NCBI GenBank assembly: GCA_949987705.1 | Contig: OX465284.1 | Location: 107,057,163-107,121,162 of the forward strand | DNA length: 64,000 bases | Origin: Thereva unica | Taxonomy: Eukaryota; Arthropoda; Insecta; Diptera; Therevidae | Reading direction: 5' to 3' | In this document: piece after piece, positions 60,100 through 64,000 of the stretch | How positions within the stretch are numbered: the stretch's first letter is position 1 | Layout: the number at the start of each line of letters is the position of its first letter | Made by a program: the position numbers and the translations under genes | Notes under the pieces: model-generated | Seen by the model: only the letters and a program-made list of their open reading frames with translations | What the model was told of the DNA's origin: nothing | Databases searched by the model: none

Positions 60100-60400
60100 G
60101 ATCATTGGCTACAGGTTTAACTCCTTGAGGATCGATAAATAATCCAGAAGGTCTCCTGGCTCAAAGGAGAATCGCTCCCGTAGACGCAGAGCTTCTCTTT
60201 TCACTACTAGATGTAGCGGAGGGAAGTTCAGTAGGGCCTTCATAGCTGCAGTCGGACAGGTGCTTTTAGCCCCTGCGATACCAAGACAGGCCTGCCTTTT
60301 CATCCTAGCCAGCTTAATCCACAGCCTTTACATCCATAGGACCATCTTTTGCTTAAGACGCCATCTCTTGCCGAACGTTGTCCTATAGTAAAGCTGTTCT
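60100..60400 (-). mobile_element. LINE RT thumb fragment, other half of the interrupted element
   Basis: Minus strand: MKRQACLGIAGAKSTCPTAA, MKALLNFPPLHLVVKREALR. This is the conserved ACLGITGAxxxTPTAALExLLxLPPLHL segment immediately before RNase H in I/LOA-type ORF2. By comparison with 20886-23040, about 270 bp of linker are missing before the RNase H part at 59250. Confidence 0.7.
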
Positions 60401-60404
60401 AGTT

Positions 60405-60700
60405 ATAAAAGAATTTTTAGACCGGAGTGGGCGGGAAAATAAAGGCTGTGGTCCGATGATCCCTGACACTGCCTCCCAAACAGTGACTTTCTCGACGTGC
60501 AGTGGTGTTTCGTGAGGGTTCTCTGTTCCCCAAATTCGACACTTTTGTTTATTGACTCCGCCAAAGAGTGTAAAAATGAGCTTCGTCCATCATCAAAATG
60601 TCCCATAAATTGGGCGCGGCATCGATCATTCTTGCGAGGGTATTACCATATTGCAAGTGACGAGGCTTGTCCGTTGGCAACAATCATTGAGTAAGTTGCA
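60405..60700 (-). mobile_element. Tc3-like DDE transposase relic
   Basis: Minus strand, across one frameshift and a stop: MDEAHFYTLWRSQ, then NKQKCRIWGTENPHETPLHV and EKVTVWEAVSGIIGPQPLF. This is the same catalytic-core block seen at 26460-26790. The rest of the transposase is not visible. Confidence 0.6.
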
Positions 60701-61865
60701 CTTTGTATGGGAGGAGATGTATGAGGGATCTTGCTTCATAATCCTCCTTAGAGTCTTTTCACTCTTGATTTTGCTTTTTAGAGGTGGGTCAATACCAATA
60801 GCTTGGAATTTCTATTCAGGGTGCATATATATGGTTCATTCTCTATCAAAAGCCTCTAACGTATCCAAAGCAACCAGGTCAGACTAACCATATCGAAAAA
60901 TGCGTTGAGAGGAAGAGAAGGAAATCGCCAGAGGGGTGGCATGAAATGAAGTATGAAAGGATGTAGACTTTGCGCAAAGGTGTAGTCAAAGCTGTAGCAC
61001 TTTTTTAAAATAACTTAGGAGGGATAATATCAAAATCAGTGGATTTATTGGAGTCACTCGTAGAGACACATATGAACTTTACGAGTCCTAAAGAAAACTG
61101 TCCGCATTAAGTGAGAGCAATACTCGATGATGGTGGTGGCATGGTAGAATCGGGTACGGAAGAAGCCTTAGATTTGCTTTCTGTTACCACCTCCCCTTCG
61201 TAAACAAGGACTTGTGGATAAACTGTTGTTGTTTAATGTTTACAGATTTACTAGCCGGAGGGAATATATAAGGGAAGGTGCGCACCCTATGGTTGTTTCT
61301 TCCAAAGCTCGCGGGGAACGTACGTAGGAACGAACAATCATGGTATTAATCTATAATCGTGCTATTGGTGGTTTTGTAGTTTGTTCTTTTAAAAGCTAAC
61401 AAGCTGTATGTATATCTAACGTTGTATTCTTATTATCTTATAGCTTTAATAGTATTTTCTTTTTTATTTAAAAAAAACAGAATAACTTACATGAACTGTT
61501 AACTGCCACTAAAGTAATTCGTTATTTTAAAACGAAATTTCACGATAACTAAATAGATTGTTGTTTGTTAAATCACTAAAACTCTAGAAGTTCGTAATTA
61601 TCTACACAAATAATGAAAAATAAATAAAAACTTCACTATCACAAAAAACTATTTGCGCCCTTTTTGGAGTGCAAATGGCGCTTTGTCAACAATGCCTAAA
61701 TTTCCCTTTTATTTAAAAATGCCTAAATTTCCTTATAAAAAAATTTACTAAAATCGCACGTGTACTGTCAAAAGTGACAGTTGCGAAGCGTGTTTTGGTT
61801 TCTGGAGACTAGTAAATTTCTAGAAATTAATTAATTATATTTTAGGAATTATAATAAATAGTAAA
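60701..61865. other. Intergenic region upstream of the ABT1-like gene
   Basis: 60700-61250 is mixed repeat-like sequence. GAATATATAAGGGAAGG at about 61261 resembles a TATA context but leads to no recognised gene. The last 300 bp before 61866 are AT-rich and presumably hold the ABT1-like promoter; no motif is clear. Confidence 0.35.
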
Positions 61866-62590
61866 ATGAAACGAAAATATGTAAATGATTTTGTTGAAGA
61901 AGAAATAGCACCAAATGAAGCCAGCAATGACGAGGCAAACAGCGATAATGACGAACAACCTGAGGACCCTTCCGAAGAAGCTGGCTCAAATCTTGAATTA
62001 TCCGAAGAAGAAACTTTAGTAAAAAAGCAGAAAAAGCGCAAGAAAGGAATTATTTACGTGTCCAATATACCGAAGCACATGAATGTTACAAGAATTAAAG
62101 AGATTCTAGGACAGTACGGTGATATTGGAAGAGTTTACCTTCAGCCGGAGAAACTTTCAGGTTAGTACCTTCTTTTAACTGGAAATATTATAATTTATTG
62201 TTATTTTCTTAACTATTCGTAGAAAGCGAAAAGAATAGAAAGAAAAAACGAAAATTTGGCCGTCATTTTACTGAAGGTTGGGTGGAATTTCACAGTAAAA
62301 GAATCGCTAAACAAGTAGCCGCATATTTGAATAATAAACAAATTGGAACAAGAAAGAGATCACAATTTTACGATAGTTTATGGAGTATGAAGTATTTGCC
62401 CAGATTTAAATGGGTTCATTTAAGCGAAAGATTAAGTTACGAGCAAGCAGTTCATAAGCAGAAATTGATGACGGAAGTTTCACAGGCACGTAAGGAGGCG
62501 GCATTCTTCCAAAATAATTTAGATAAGAGTGAAATGATTAAGAAACGAAATAAGAAGGAGAAGAAATTAACTGAAAATAATGATGTTTAA
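61866..62590 (+). CDS. ABT1/Esf2-type ribosome-biogenesis RNA-binding protein (220 aa)
   Basis: Two exons, 61866-62160 and 62223-62590, join across a 62-bp intron (663 nt). Residues 1-50 are acidic, followed by a basic KKQKKRKKG block. The RRM starts GIIYVSNIPKHMNVTRIKEI (RNP-like) and continues IGRVYLQPEKLS, then FTEGWVEFHSKRIAKQVAAY and LNNKQIGT. SLWSMKYLPRFKWVHLSERL with a basic C-terminal helix follows, the invariant ABT1/Esf2 block. Esf2 is a nucleolar protein that binds U3-containing pre-ribosomes and stimulates the Dbp8 helicase for 18S rRNA processing; ABT1 is its animal counterpart. Length is typical and nothing is missing. The start is the first ATG of the frame, and no upstream in-frame ATG competes. 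Confidence 0.9.
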
Positions 62591-64000
62591 GGCATTATTT
62601 TAATTAAAATAATAATAAATATATTTTTAAAAAAATTTGTGTTTTTTGTTATTTTGGTTCATTTTTAAATGTCGAAAATATCCCAAACCATAAAACAAGG
62701 AAATTATTTTTCTGTGGTGTATACCAATACTAATCCATAAAATTATGGCAGGGGAAAATCGTTTTGACGTTTTAGCGTATTTTGTTGCAATGGTGAAGTG
62801 TAAAGTGAAAATAAATTTAGTGAAATTTATTATTTTAGAAGAATATAAATTTATTACAATATTTTAAAAACAATTATTAAATAATATTAAATCGTTTGTA
62901 ACAAATCTATAAAGTGCTGCGTATAAAAGAAATGTTTACTTGAAAGATGTCAGATTGTTGTGTTTCTAGGTTAGCTTTCCAATTTTTAATATCGAAATAA
63001 TTTTATTTTCTAGCATTTTATTATTATATATTTGCATTGTATTGTTGAATAATGATTTATTTATATTGTTTTCTTCGATTATAATCAAGTTATTTTCCCG
63101 CGATTTTAAGTAAATGTGTAGTGCAAGTTGATCGCCTTTGGTTGTACACACAGTGCTCATCTGCATATTTACATACATACATATATACACAAGCGGAAGA
63201 GGTTGACAGGAAAATGTTTTTTGGATATTACGACGAGTGAAATGATTTATTTCTTTTAATTAGTAAAATCTTATTCAAAGTGCAGTAGAGAATTGGAGTT
63301 TTGGGTAATGTAACCCTGATCGAGTAATTACCCAGATTCTGGAGGGAAATTTACACAAGATTTTTCAAGCGGGAACCAGTGACGTGAGTCGGTCATGTCC
63401 TATGCCATGTAAGATAGGGAAATACAGGTCTTATAGAGCCAATTGAGAATATTTGGTGGTAATACATATTTTTTCGAATATAAATAATTATTTTGTATAA
63501 TGTTCATCATCATCATCACAGGAGCTATAGCCCTCTGTGAGCCTTGGTCTGCTCGAGACACTTGCTCCATCGTACTCAGTATTGTATTGAACTCTTCCAG
63601 TTGGTAAGCCCAGTGCGCGTAAGTCCATTTTTTGTCGTTTTTTACATTTCCTTCCAGATCTTCCTTGTGGCCGCATTATTCCGCCCGGCTTTTGCAAGAA
63701 CAAGATTTTTGGGCACTTTCGTTCGTTCACTGTCTAGCTTAGGCGTGAGATCTTGATGCTTTTGGTTATGACAGCACTTTCGAGCTTTCTATAAATATCT
63801 TTCTAGTTGGTGCAATAAGCCTATAACGTATGACTATTGATACGGGTTTGTACACATTGTATATAAACAAGCAGAGGACATCAATGAAGTACTTACTCAT
63901 AGAACTTTTCAAAGATTTATGAGCATAAATTCATGTAGTTTATGATGTAGAATTCTCCTGCTTTAATGGTTCATTAGTAATCGTGTCCTCTGCTCCAGGA
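62591..64000. other. Downstream intergenic region
   Basis: AT-rich sequence after the TAA, with AATAAATATA near 62615 as a polyadenylation candidate. No gene on either strand. An RTE-like 3' end occupies about 63505-63760. Confidence 0.4.
63505..63760 (-). mobile_element. RTE-like LINE 3' end with (ATG)n tail
   Basis: On the minus strand CAGACCAAGGCTCACAGAGG, then GCTATAGCTCCTG, runs into GATGATGATGATG. The layout parallels the RTE tail at 38815 (GGCCAAGGCTCGATTTGGGC, then GTAGCGCC, then TGGATGG repeats) and the ATG-repeat tail at 17690. Upstream codons are too decayed for domains. Confidence 0.45.

Noticed and set aside
1..64000. tRNA, rRNA, CRISPR or bacterial-type operon features
   Set aside because: No B-box-like GGTTCGAATCC, no rRNA core sequence and no regularly spaced direct repeats were seen on either strand.

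Overview
The window reads as AT-rich, transposon-dense insect nuclear DNA, most likely from a brachyceran fly. Support comes from short GT-AG introns (57-80 bp) beside multi-kilobase introns packed with LINE and MITE debris, a fly-type initiator plus MTE core promoter, and above all an overlapping gene pair matching the Drosophila dicistronic meiotic MCM genes mei-217 and mei-218. No bacterial operons, CRISPR arrays, rRNA or tRNA genes were seen. All splice models were read by eye, with junctions chosen to keep phase and protein continuity.

Layout. (1) 1-3722 (+): last four exons of a coiled-coil protein, possibly the ZC3H13/Flacc m6A-writer subunit, followed by an A/T-homopolymer 3' region. 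(2) 4792-5403: a 612-bp foldback element with TA target duplication. (3) 5.4-8.3 kb: repeats and a possible divergent first exon. (4) 8446-19985 (+): mei-217-like gene (274 aa) overlapping the start of a mei-218-like gene (529 aa) by 28 bp. Their introns hold a Harbinger-like element, LINE fragments and MITEs. (5) 20216-28861 (-): a six-exon, 1065-aa secreted M14 carboxypeptidase-like protein, tail to tail with mei-218. Its zinc ligands are intact but the general-base Glu and other active-site residues are replaced. (6) 28.9-54 kb: no confident protein-coding gene. It holds mariner, RTE-like and jockey-superfamily relics, several foldback families, and a candidate plus-strand promoter at 33808. 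(7) 54154-58284 (+): a five-exon SLC36-type amino-acid transporter with an R1/LOA-like LINE in intron 2. (8) 58.7-60.7 kb: a nested transposon cluster. (9) 61866-62590 (+): a two-exon ABT1/Esf2 ribosome-biogenesis protein. (10) 62.6-64 kb: intergenic, with an RTE-like 3' end.

The five host genes are not an operon in the bacterial sense. Only mei-217 and mei-218 appear functionally coupled: one transcript would make two halves of a split MCM-like protein used in meiotic recombination. The most unusual points are that overlap, the probable pseudo-carboxypeptidase with repeated W-F-x-x-W-F modules, and an internally dated Harbinger-like insertion inside a LINE.
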